Source: Epinephelus fuscoguttatus
Taxonomy: Eukaryota > Chordata > Actinopteri > Perciformes > Serranidae
Assembly (NCBI RefSeq): GCF_011397635.1
Contig: NC_064767.1
Coordinates: forward strand, 19,580,537 to 19,644,536
Direction: 5' to 3'
Length of the DNA: 64,000 nucleotides
Positions 39,701 through 49,762 of this stretch are shown here, in pieces. The notes under the pieces are model-generated. The model ran no database searches, had not been told where the DNA came from, and saw nothing but the letters and a program-made list of their open reading frames with translations. The position numbers were made by a program, and so were the translations under genes. How positions within the stretch are numbered: the first letter of the stretch is position 1; each line of letters opens with the position of its first letter.

Positions 39701-40134
39701 TAGCATGCTAACGTGCTGGACTTACATAGTGAACATGGTTAACATTCTACCTGCTTAGCATCAGCATGTTAGCACTGCCATTGTGAGCATGTTGGTATGC
39801 TGATGTTAGCATACATTAGTTACAGCCCCACTAAATCGCAAGCATGGCTGCATACTCTCACTCTTGTTTAAAAGAGAAGCTAAGCACCAGTCAACCATCG
39901 GACAAATTTAATTCAAAGAACCTTTTATACAATTTTAGCATGTTAATTTAATAAATATGGTTTACTTTTATTTGTGCAATGATTTCAATACTTATGATCC
40001 AACAGGCTACAAGCAAATCCACAAAATAACATTATAGTAAATGATATTAACTCCAATAAACCCTGCACTGTTAAAAGTAAAATGAATATTTACATTGGTT
40101 AAGAACTATAAAAATTACACACTTTTCCTTGTGA

Positions 40135-40428
40135 GTGGCTCAGACATCTGTCTATGAGAAGGCCATGAGGTTTCTCAAAATGTTTAAGGAAAACAAAAAA
40201 AGACTGGGACAGAGAAAGCTAATCTTAGCAGCTTCGTTTACCGTTCAAATAGACAACTATGCGCTTACTTTCCACCGTGACGCCCAGCGGACTCTCACCA
40301 TCCTGAAGACACTAGGAGTAAGAAAATGTCAGCAGTCAACTCAAAGCTTCTCACAGTTCTACAGGAAGTCAATCTACACCGAGTTGCAGAGAGGTTCCCT
40401 GATGAGGTCTGCTGCCCACTGCACGTAA
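40135..40428 (+). CDS. Unidentified ORF, 97 codons
   Basis: An open frame on the plus strand that I do not recognise. It opens at a GTG; the first ATG in frame is at 40165 (MRFLKMFK). It is lysine- and arginine-rich near the start (KENKKRLGQRKL), then more hydrophobic (LILAASFTVQIDNYALTF), with FHRDAQRTLTILKTLG and a C-terminal half that reads like soluble protein. It ends at TAA. An acceptor-like TTTTCCTTGTGAG precedes it, and CTGCAC/GTAAGG near its end looks like a donor, so it could be an internal exon of an unknown gene. It could equally be a transposon remnant or chance. No neighbouring exon was found, and the apparent downstream acceptor is only about 35 nt away. Confidence 0.25.
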   Translation: MAQTSVYEKAMRFLKMFKENKKRLGQRKLILAASFTVQIDNYALTFHRDAQRTLTILKTLGVRKCQQSTQSFSQFYRKSIYTELQRGSLMRSAAHCT

Positions 40429-40802
40429 GGCATTTTTTGATTCTCTTGGTTTGCTGCAGAAATATGCTCCAATTTGAGTGGGCTCCGACCGATTTCTTCT
40501 AATCTGATTCAAGTACCGACGAACCTGCCAAAAAAAAAAAAAAAAAGAGGAATCAATGATAGTTGACATGACAACTCATATTGGATTCCTATACAAGTAC
40601 AGACTGCCAAAAACATGTGCTATGTGCTACTACTATTTCAAATGTCACATAGCTGCACAATTTTTCAGATCATACAGTGTTTTTGTCTTAACTTCCTACC
40701 TTACAGGCAGCCACAGATTTGTCTTTTTTTCCAGAATTTAAATCAACTTGCATGACCCTTGCCTTGTGGTAGTTAATCCATCACAGTGACCCATCCGTTA
40801 CC

Positions 40803-40808
40803 TTTATT
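40803..40808 (-). terminator. dnajb12: Possible dnajb12 polyadenylation signal
   Basis: AATAAA on the minus strand (TTTATT on plus), about 495 bp beyond the dnajb12 stop codon. It is the first such signal I see downstream in gene orientation. Confidence 0.4.
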
Positions 40809-41302
40809 GATGGCTTTTTTTTTTAAATCGTTCAAAGTTCTGTCATCACATGGTAGTTGCAGCAATGAGCATGAGCTGTTTTAGAAACTCTTCTTGCAGG
40901 TGCAGTAAAGTGCTTGTTGGAAACGCCGACATGTGAGACAACACTGCTGACTGTTAAATATCAGATGTCAATCCCTGCTTGCAACTGCATTAGCATGTGT
41001 AGATAAGTAAAGTGACCAAAATACAACTGACTAAATGATTGCTGTGATGGATTACATATTGACGGCAAGTAGTTTTACTGAAATGAAAGCAAGAGCAGTC
41101 TGGAAAGTTGGGAATCAATCCAAAACATTTGGTATATTCTGGAAAACTGTCAACTATGAGAGTGTGTGTCATCTTTAAATAGCAAAATAGAATAAGCAAA
41201 ACACTGGAGTCTCTGCAGTTCATGTGCTGTATACAGTAGCAATTACACTGTAATGTCACTGTGATGGTTGTAATAACTTACCCATATGTGCACAAGTGGT
41301 TT

Positions 41303-44300
41303 CTAGCCATCCATCATGACCTGAATCTCAGATAGTCTGGAACAGCTGGGAGTCCCCATTCTCTGTGCCCTTTGGTACAGCTCTGAATCCCCAAAGTAAC
41401 GAGCACGATACAGTAATCCCTCCTCTTAAAGTACAAGATGAAGAGTATGTCAGTGTGCTAGATCTCAATCAGTTACTCTTTAAAAACATTACATGTTTAG
41501 CTATTCTTTTGTAAACTGCTGTCAAGTGTCATTCTACATCACCAATGGACTTAGACACACCAGACTTATGATCAATCAAGCATACTGTGCAGTTGCAGTA
41601 CTGTACTGTAGTCGTACTAGTTAACTAACAATCAACTGATTAAATGAGAAAATCACTGTTGGGGAACTTACTCTGCTGCTTCTCCTTCCAACAGTTGTTT
41701 CTGAGGTTGGAGATGTAGTCTTCCTCTACGCTTCGCTCAACATTCTTCAGGTTATTCCCGGTAAATTCTTCATTGAAACGGTCTCCCACATAGAAAAGCA
41801 CCTTCAGGTTTGACGTGTGCCTCTTGTGAATATGTCCAGCTGACCTGATGCACAAGGACGACATAACAACTGAGAGTGAGACAGATGAGAAGTTTTCACA
41901 GAACCTCAGAAAGTTCTCCTGAGTGGTGAAACACTTACGGGCGGTAGCTAAGGCTGTAGGGAGGCTGGGTGACCATCATCTGGCTGAGAGCTGAAACGAT
42001 GATGAGGATTAAGATGGGCATCAGCTGCACAAACAGAGCCAGACCTCCCTGTCAAGAGAAAAAAAATGACAACAATATCTGAAAAGTGAGTACACTCATG
42101 ACAGAGCAGAGTACATCAGCTGGTATCAAACTGAAGTGTACTTGCAGTATTACAGACAGGACTTACATCTCTCTGCTGTTCTCGTCTTTCTTGCCTATTA
42201 TGGTGTGCAAAATGCATTCTTCCATTTCTGTAAACGTGCACGTTACCTGAAAGGAATTTAAGATAATAAAGATTAAATGAAGATAATGTGCTGCGACTCT
42301 ACGTCACGTGAAATCAAAGCCCAAGAGTATGCAGGTTTTCAACCCAAACGATTACAGCAGCTGATTATCAGATGTTCACTCAGAGAGAAGGAAGTGTTTA
42401 TGGACTGTGTTTACAGGCAGAGTACCATTTCTAACATAGGTTGGTTGAGCAAGCAAAATGTTACTTGGTTCGACTGATGTGGTGCCTGCTCACTCCAAAC
42501 TGTGTCGACATTACATTACACAGCAGTGCAATAGATGTAGGAAGGAAGTAACGTCAAAGGGGCCTTTATTTTTACTTCGGTTAACATCACAGAGAGGCAA
42601 ACAAAAAAACTAACTAACCACATTCATGAAACTATGAACCTAATAAAAGGAAGTCTCACCATATGCTCGTACAGTAAGATATTAATGACAATAGGACTAT
42701 AAAGTTGTGCTCAACGCTTGTGTTTCCTCTTTTGTTTCTTAAAAGCAAAGGTGGAGTCAAAAAACAAGGGGATTCACAAGGCTGATCAGCCAGTCAGACG
42801 GCTCTATCTCACCAACTGGGACCAGACAATGACTGCTGATAAGGGCTGAGCAGAGCCAATGGCATACGTGTTAAACCACAGTTAGGAAGCTAGGCTTGCC
42901 CACAAATGGGTTGCTAATGCATTCAAACATGTTAGTCCAAACGTGACAACCAAAGCACTCTTGGGCCTCCACTGCACTGCAACAAATACAACAACATCCT
43001 GCCTGAGCCTATATTCATCTGGCCTTTACTTACTTGATGGGAAGCCTCCACCGAAGAACATGTTGAAGAGATCCTCGGGTGAGATGTCTGCTTCAAACTC
43101 GCGATGGTGTCTGTGCCTGGTTGGGTGTGATCTCTCCTCTCCATACTGGTCATACTGCCTTCGTTTCTCTGCGTTACTCAGCACGGCATAGGCATTACCA
43201 ATAGCTGGAAGACACACCAAAAAGCCCCCCACAGATTTACACTTAGTTTCACAAGCGCTTATTGCTTACACTTACATGTCCTCCATAGAGATGAATTTTA
43301 ATTTACCTTTAAATGCCTCTGTAGCTCCAGGTGCGTGATTTTTATCTGGGTGAAATTTTAGAGCCAGCTTTCTGTAAGCCTTTTTAAGATCTTCCTCAGA
43401 GGCTGTCTTTTCAACCCCCAGAATTTGGTAATAATCTTTACAGCTCTTAATCCTGCAGAGGGAGAAAAAAAAACAATCGCCAGAGATAGTTAGCAGATTG
43501 TAAGGGAAGAAATGGAAACACAACATATAGATATATCCCCTAAGATATTAATGTGACATCAAATACTTCATAAAGTTAATAGTAAAGTCACAAACACATT
43601 CAAAAGCACTAGCAGAGTGCTGTCAGTCCTTATAACTTGGTGCAGATGATGACAGGAAACATCAGATTGATAGTAAATAAGCAGGTACACCGCACACAAG
43701 AGGGCTGAATTGCTTTTTCTTTTATTTTTGTCTTCATCTGAAATGTTACAAACAGCGCATTTCACCCATGGCTTCATCAGTTGAAGGAAAACAAACCTGA
43801 TGAAGCCATGGGTGAAACACATTTTTTTTTAAAAGAAGAAGCAATTCAGCCCTCTTGTGTGCAGTGTATCTGCTTATTTACTATCACACAAACAAACACG
43901 TTATTGTAAAAGCAACTGATACGATAATTCTAAGATAATTACATCCAATCTGTGCATTTTTAAAGACAGATTCTCCTCGATAACCACCAGCTATTGTCTC
44001 ACAGTGAACAGTTGGCCAGCATAAAGAATAAGAGTAATCTGAATAAATTTTGTATAAACCGTCTTCAATTTGTGCACTTAATTTTGCCACTTTGAAATGT
44101 TCTCTGTATTGTGGTTTCCATGTGATTGCATTACAAATTATCTTTCTCCCTGAAGGCAGAACTAAAATCAATTTAAATGACAGCTCCAGCTGAGTGACAC
44201 AAACCACCAGCTTTTGGCTGCTTGACAATCACACACAGACTGTAATTTCATTTTCTGAGCATGTCACCAAAATGTCACATGACCGATTGATATCAGAGTG

Positions 44301-45054
44301 CTGAGTAAAACATGTGGTGTGTCCTAATTTTGTATCGTGTCTTAGTAGTACTGCGTAGTAATGTTGGATTACTACATCAAAAGAACAGATTCATATGAGT
44401 ACTGACTTTCTGACTGCATCCAGCTGATCTGCTGTATATGGTTTCGCCGATTCTGTGGACGCCTGTGCGGACACATTAGGCTCCTCTCCGTGGCTGCGAT
44501 GCCTCATAGTCGGTCCATCTCCGTTCACAGGACCGCCATTCTCATCTGGAGGCTTTCCATTCTGGGCTAACGACTCCAATAAGTCTGTAAAGAAAGTGGA
44601 GCCATGTTATTCAAAGGAGCTCATTATCAGATAACTCACTAGCATAGTAAGCTAACGGTAGCACATTAGCTGCTAACAGGGACGTCAATGCTGTACATGC
44701 GAACTGCTAATACGCAAGCAGCAATTTAAGACATTACGGAACCAAGTATGTTGCAGAAATCGCGGGTGGGGGGCTGAAAAAAACTACAAGTACCAGTGTC
44801 GGCTAGGAGCAGCTGGTGTAACGTTAAGACGGTAATGCTAACGTTAGCTAATTTGGCTTCACAGCAACGGCCCACCGTTAGACATAAAATCGCTGCCGAA
44901 ACAGACGTTTATTCGACGTACTCTTGGCCTGGTCTGTGGGAAACAAGCGCTGTGCCTTCTCTAGAAACTTCCTGGCTTTGTCCGACTGGTTGTTGTCGAT
45001 TGCAATGAGGGCTATTTTAATGCACCGCTCCGCTTCGTCCTTGTTTGAGTCCAT
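41303..45054 (-). CDS. dnajb12: dnajb12, ER membrane Hsp40 co-chaperone
   Basis: DNAJB12 is a tail-type ER membrane protein whose cytosolic J domain recruits Hsc70 for ER-associated degradation and membrane protein folding. Exons (minus): 44922-45054, 44407-44584, 43307-43452, 43034-43204, 42167-42246, 41939-42048, 41672-41844, 41303-41424. All joins are GT-AG and in phase, giving 370 residues, close to the 375-residue human form. [11 protein letters not shown] opens a TPR-like helical N-terminus. The J domain starts near residue 109 ([10 protein letters not shown]) with HPD at 138-140. A Gly/Phe segment ([15 protein letters not shown]) ends near 209, a membrane helix ([17 protein letters not shown]) lies at about 241-257, and the conserved DUF1977 C-terminus reads [15 protein letters not shown]. 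The start ATG has G at -3 and +4. It is head to head with trmt2b. Confidence 0.97.
43669..43885. repeat. Long hairpin-forming inverted repeat in dnajb12 intron 2
   Basis: The arms 43669-43780 and 43797-43885 are nearly exact reverse complements over about 90 nt (GATAGTAAATAAGCAG ... ACACAAGAGGGCTGAATTGC ... TTCACCCATGGCTTCATCAG). The left arm has about 28 extra nt, and the loop is 16 nt. It is transcribed within the dnajb12 primary transcript. It is most likely a foldback transposable element. The CTGATGAAG...TGAAA words at its tip are discussed in the findings. Confidence 0.85.
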
Positions 45055-45312
45055 CGCGACACAGCGGAAATGTTTACTTGCCCTGGGACGCACGGTGATG
45101 ATGTAACGAATATATCTGGCTCGTGAATAACACGTCATCATAGTTGAATACAACCGCCAGGAAGCACTTTCTGATTTCTTTCTCTTTTAAACTCTATTAT
45201 TTAAAGCCAGGGGTGTTAAAGTTAATAAGTGTATCTGCGCTAATCGTGTTCGTGACACTAGCCGACACCTGAAGCACCTTCAACTATAATAGCTACTTCT
45301 TTGAAAGTCAAA
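45055..45312. promoter_or_regulatory. Bidirectional promoter dnajb12 / trmt2b
   Basis: Only 258 bp separate the two divergent start codons, so both transcripts must initiate here. There is no clear TATA box. On the minus (dnajb12) strand TGACGTG lies at 45131-45137; this is the core of the unfolded-protein response element bound by XBP1/ATF6. A second CRE-like word, GATGATGTAACG, lies at about 45096-45107. An ER-stress input would suit an ER co-chaperone, but that is inference. Confidence 0.65.
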
Positions 45313-48300
45313 ATGGCTTTGGCAGCTGCTCGCAGCAGGTCAGTCATATTCGTTAAACGTAATATTCTGCATACTTTAAGGCAAAACTGTCTGTTGTTTT
45401 CAACTAATGACACTACTCTAGCTGACCAGAGGAAACCACCTTCAAATAAACAGAGGAGAAAAAGTCATAAGAGACCTCCCTGGAATGATAACCTGTCCTG
45501 GGAGGAAAGGCTGGCTGATGTGGTCACCCCTCTGTGGAGGCTGAGTTATGATGAGCAACTTGAGCTCAAGCAAAAGCATCAGGAAAGGATACTATCTCAG
45601 CTCTCCATGCATCTCTCAGGTGAATCAACACCTGTCAGAAGTAAACCCAGCTTCCCTGTCTTGTCTATCCTGCCATCACCTGTTAGGGATGGCTACCGCA
45701 ACAAGTCTTCATTTTCTGTTAACAGAGGAGTGGATGGAAACACAAAGACAGTTGGGTTTTACGTGGGCACAGGCAAGGAGAGAAACATTGTATGCATCAA
45801 TGGAGACCACCTGCTCAACGTCCCAGAGAGGCACAAACTGGTAGCCAGATGTTACCAGGATTTTGTCCGCCTCTCTCCACTGGAGCCCTGCCTGCTGTTC
45901 CACACTGGGGGTCACTGGAGAGAGGTGACAGTGAGGACCAACACAGAGGGCCACACCATGGCTATAGTGTACTTTCATCCACAGGCGCTCACCCCAGAGG
46001 AGGTGGCAGTCCATAAGGCTGAGCTGGTGGATTATTTCACACAGGGGCCTGGATCAGTCTGTCAGCTGGGCTCACTGTTCTTCCAGGAGAGCACCATGAC
46101 TCGATGCACTCATGAGGAATCGCCCTACCAGCTCCTGCATGGTCAGCCACACATGTACGAGGAGGTAATATACACCATCAGGGCAGAATTACAGAGAAGC
46201 CATAAGGAAATTCACATTGCAGCATTCCAGTATTGCAACATCATAATCTCGTGTCCAACCGCAGTAGACAATGGAAAGTTCTAGTTTGATAATAATTGCT
46301 GGTATACTTTTGCCTTACTACAAATCTAGACACAAAATTGCTTTACATTTTTAAATATGTTTTTAAAATGGTCATACTTTATATCCGATTGTTTATTTAG
46401 TAGTTGCATTAAATTACATAATCATAGAGAATAGGGCTGCCACGATTAGTCAACTAATCAATGACTAATCGACTGTTAAAATAATTGGTGACTATTTTAG
46501 TAAGGCAAGGCAAGGCAAGGCAATTTTATTTATATAGCACCATTCATACACAAGGCAATTCAATGTGCTTTACAAGGGAAATATGTTAAGATAAAAGATT
46601 AAAGGAACAATAGATCATTAAAAACAAAAGCTAAAAGCAAGAAAAACAGTGCAGAAAAGTAGTCAACTAATCGGTTTGAGTCATTTTTCATAGAAAAGTA
46701 CTATAAAAGTACCCCAAAATACTCTTACTGCAGCTTCTTACGTTCAGATATTGGCAGCTTTACACACTCTCCCGTGACAGTGAACTAAAACTCTTTGGCG
46801 TGAGTATGAAACATGACATTAGATGACGTAATTTTGGGGTTTGGCTGAGACAGGCCGACATTTTTCAACATTTTAACACATTTTTTGATGAAATGATTAG
46901 TCGACTAATCGAAGAAATAATCGACAGATTAGTCGACAATGAAAATAATCGTTAGTGGCAGCCCCAATAGAGAAAGAGATTGGAAGGAAATGTTTCTCAG
47001 AATCAGCCAGTTATCAGCAGTAAAAATATGATACCAGAAACAGGCTGCAGCTAACGATTATTTTCATGATTGATCAGTTAGTTTAGTCTGTAAAATGTCA
47101 AAAAATGCTCATTACAATTTCCCAGAGCTCAACGTGACATCTTAAAATAGCTTCCTTGTCCAACCGACAGTCCACACCCAAAGACTTCCATACATTTACT
47201 ACATCATACATCATTTACTACTTACTATTTTAAACGACAAAGAAAAACAACAAATTCTCACATTTAGGAAGTTAAAACCAGCAAAAGTTTGATATTTTTG
47301 TGTGAAAAATGACTGAAACTATTGATAGATTATCAATATAGTTGGTGATTGATTTTCTTTATGTTGACTAAGAGATTCATGGACTAATTATTGCAGCTCT
47401 ATACGATAATAATCCAGTGATTCAGTGTTAGACTTCCTTAAAGTTGGGGGACTTGTAAGAGCTAAATTTTAAAAAGGATTGGTGAACACTGATGCAGCAC
47501 AGACCAAGATATCCTCAATTTATTTGCAAATATGGTTCAGGTTCCCAAAACACTGGTTCCTACAGTTCCCATGATGCAAGGCGGTAGCATCTTCCATTAG
47601 ACCCAGACCCTTCTCACCTTGTTCATGCCCATGTCTCTAAAACTCTACGTACCATCTGTAATGCAGGCTGTCTGGTACAGATTACTAGCCTCCAAACTCA
47701 AACTCATACAATTTACACAACACATATTTACTATTATACAATTATTTTCAACTATTTCAACATGACATCAGTATGTAAATTTGGTGGTGTGATATTAAAA
47801 AAACAAACAGAGGAGAGTGGGTAGCACACAATTCATGTATGTTCACATTATATTTGTTTTTTTAATTGCTGTTTCTTTGTTGTTTTGCCATCCACAGGTG
47901 CTGGGCTTTAAATTCCGTATCTCTGTGGATGCCTTCTTCCAGGTGAACCACGCAGCAGCTGAGGTGCTGTACAGCACAGTGAGAGACCTGTGCATGCCAG
48001 ACTCTGAGGAAGGTGGAGGCAGAACAAAAGTTGGTGGCACTCTGCTGGATGTGTGCTGTGGGACAGGTGCCATTGGCATTATTACGTCTCCCAGAGTGGA
48101 CAGAATTATTGGGATAGAGCTCTTAGGACAGGCAGTTGAAGATGCAAGACACAACGCAGCTCTCAATAATGTGCAGAACTGTGAGTTCATTCCAGGGAAG
48201 GCGGAGGTAGTGCTTCCTGGACTTATGTCGCAGTTGAGCTCAGCAGGTGGAGGCCCTGTGGCAGCTGTGGTAAACCCTTCTCGAGCTGGCCTGCACCACA

Positions 48301-48521
48301 GAGTGGTCCGAGCTCTACGAAACCAACCTGCTATCCGTAGACTGGTGTATGTCTCCTGTAAACCGGATGGGGAGGCTATGAGGAACTTCAGGGAGCTTTG
48401 TTGTGCTCCTGACTTGCAGAAGAAACTCACAGGAGAGGCATTTTCTCCAACGCTGGCTGTGCCTGTGGATATGTTCCCACATACTCCTCACTGTGAAGTG
48501 GTGCTACTTTTTGAGAGGTAG
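45313..48521 (+). CDS. trmt2b: trmt2b, mitochondrial RNA uracil-5-methyltransferase
   Basis: TRMT2B makes 5-methyluridine in mitochondrial tRNA and 12S rRNA using S-adenosylmethionine. The CDS joins 45313-46164 and 47898-48521 (phase 0, GTAATA donor, CACAG acceptor), giving 491 residues (human about 504). The ATG has A at -3 and G at +4. The N-terminus is basic with Ser and Arg and no acidic residues in the first 40, as expected of a mitochondrial presequence. Exon 2 carries the catalytic half: AFFQVN (296-301), the SAM-binding LDVCCGTG (334-341), NPSRAGLH (410-417) in place of the DPPR motif of bacterial TrmA, and VYVSCKPDG with the nucleophile Cys438. The end HTPHCEVVLLFER is family-typical. 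NP-RAGLH and the leader favour trmt2b over trmt2a. Its intron is packed with transposons. Confidence 0.93.
46432..46966. mobile_element. hAT-like non-autonomous element with 8-bp TSD
   Basis: The element starts TAGGGCTGCCACGATTAG and ends with the reverse complement of TGGGGCTGCCACTAACGATT. It is flanked on both sides by the exact 8-bp repeat ATAGAGAA (46424-46431 and 46967-46974), the hallmark of hAT transposition. It is 535 bp long with no transposase frame. It contains a nested insertion (46500-46660). It lies in the trmt2b intron. Confidence 0.88.
46500..46660. repeat. Nested repeat with AAGGC pentamers and TTTATATAGCAC box
   Basis: Four to five AAGGC units are followed by AATTTTATTTATATAGCACC, ACACAAGGCAATTCAATGTG and CTTTACAA, words found in a very common teleost interspersed repeat. 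It sits inside the hAT-like element, whose interior is interrupted at GACTATTTTAGT and resumes at GTAGTCAACTAATCGG. Its exact borders and family are uncertain. Confidence 0.6.
47042..47400. mobile_element. Second hAT-like MITE in the trmt2b intron
   Basis: It begins AGGCTGCAGCTAACGATTAT and ends GGACTAATTATTGCAGCTCT, an imperfect terminal inverted pair typical of a widespread teleost hAT-derived MITE. The interior repeats GATTGAT/TTGACTAA words. Flanking duplications are too diverged to call. Confidence 0.6.
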
Positions 48522-48623
48522 CAGGTGGCTTTTGTTCAAAGGTAGGCTTCAACCTTCTAACACCTGTGGTTGCTTTAAATTAGAAGCCTGGTGGAGCATT
48601 GAATAATGGTGTACTGTATGCTA

Positions 48624-48629
48624 AATAAA
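48624..48629 (+). terminator. trmt2b: trmt2b polyadenylation signal
   Basis: AATAAA about 100 bp after the stop codon, the first signal downstream. It implies a very short 3'UTR. Confidence 0.7.
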
Positions 48630-48808
48630 AATAGCTAATCTTACACCCATGGTTCACGCACACGTGTTTTCATTTATTTGCTTGATAGACCTCTTTTCAG
48701 GTCTTGCTTTCGGGGTTGCAACAAATGGTTATTTTGATAATCAAACTGCTCCAAAAAGGGGCATGTGGCTGCAGGTTTGTGTTCCAGCCAATCTAGAGCA
48801 CACATGAA

Positions 48809-49762
48809 GCCTGTACTATGAAGCAGGATTTGGAATTAGCGAGCTAACTTCAGGGTTAACTCTGAGTTTTCAGTACGACAAAGCTGGTTCTCTTTTTACC
48901 GGGATAAATCACCATGGTAACTTATGCCGAACAGCTAAACTGCTACGGAGCAGGCTAACTTCAGAGTATCAGATCACAGCATGCCAACACCCAACCTCTG
49001 ACCATTTATATCAACGAAGAAAGAAGTATCCATGGGCAAAAGTCCCAAGTCTCAGGTCAAGAAGAGTCGCCCATGTATTGATATAGGTCAGTAGAATTAT
49101 TTAAATGTTTCAGGGCTCTTTTTCCACTGGTTTAAAACAGAGCATCTAACAAACACAGAGATTGTTAACAACACTTAACACATGATTTTAGGAGGATTTA
49201 ACTTATACAAAGTTTAGACATACAAAGCCCGCAGTGATAGTGTTGCTGTTTTACACTGATTCCATCACTGCAGCTCAAAATAACATGAGACACCTGTGTG
49301 ATGGGAACAGACTATATAAGCATTTAAGCATTTTTTGCCTTCAATGGACAGGACAGGTAAGCGTGAAAGGGGGAGAGAAAGAAGGGGGGATGACATGCAG
49401 CAAAGGACCACAGGCTGGATTCGAACCCAGGCCGCTGGGGCAACAGCCTTGTACATGGGGTGCCTGCTCCACCACTAAGCCACCAACACCCCTAACAGAC
49501 AATATTTTATTAGTAAAATAACACACACTGGTAATTGGCTCTTGTTATTATAAATGCAACATTTCAGTCAGATAGACCTCATCAGTTATTAATTTGGTTA
49601 CTTGTCCGTTCTTTACTTCAGAAACAGAAACAGTCTGACATCACTTTAAAGTGTTTCATGTGTGTAATTAACACCCCGCCTCTCTCACATGAAGGAGCTT
49701 GTGGCTAGATAGGAAAACCCAGAATTGACTGAACTAGTTGATAACCAGCTTTGTAGCACCAG
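48809..49762. mobile_element. MITE-like element with GTACTATGAAGC-type ends
   Basis: The left end CTGTACTATGAAGCAGGATT and the reverse complement of the right end (GGTGCTACAAAGCTGGTTAT) form an imperfect terminal inverted pair. Both ends are followed inward by similar words (AACTCTGAGTTTTC on the left, AATTCTGGGTTTTCCTAT on the right). A tRNA-derived SINE lies within it. I associate these ends with a common teleost DNA element, but the superfamily is not assigned. Confidence 0.45.
49330..49492 (-). mobile_element. tRNA-derived SINE
   Basis: Read on the minus strand, an A-box-like TGGCTTAGTGGT (49471-49482) is followed about 44 nt later by a perfect pol III B box GGTTCGAATCC (49417-49427), in the spacing of a tRNA head. 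A unique body follows (GCTGCATGTCATCCCCCC, CTTTCTTTCTCCCCC), ending near CAAAAAATGC. The head does not fold into an intact tRNA in my reading, so this is a SINE and not a tRNA gene. Confidence 0.8.

Larger units (their letters stand above)
37106..41302. other. Intergenic region ddit4-dnajb12, repeat-rich
   Basis: It contains two copies of a repeat block (37.5-39.7 kb) with a LINE inserted in the first, a GTTAGCAT-type repeat (39.68-39.83 kb), an unidentified ORF (40135-40428), two poly-A runs (about 39508-39525 and 40530-40547) and the dnajb12 3'UTR at the right end. ddit4 and dnajb12 converge here (tail to tail). Confidence 0.6.

Noticed and set aside
40429-40470. Second exon joined to the unidentified ORF at 40.1 kb
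   Set aside because: The donor-like and acceptor-like sites are only about 35 nt apart, too short for a spliceosomal intron.
47843-48430. 195-codon minus-strand ORF
   Set aside because: It is the antisense shadow of trmt2b exon 2, whose plus-strand frame carries the catalytic motifs.
49417-49482. tRNA gene suggested by a perfect B box
   Set aside because: The head is followed by a SINE body and does not fold into an intact cloverleaf in my reading, so it was called a SINE.
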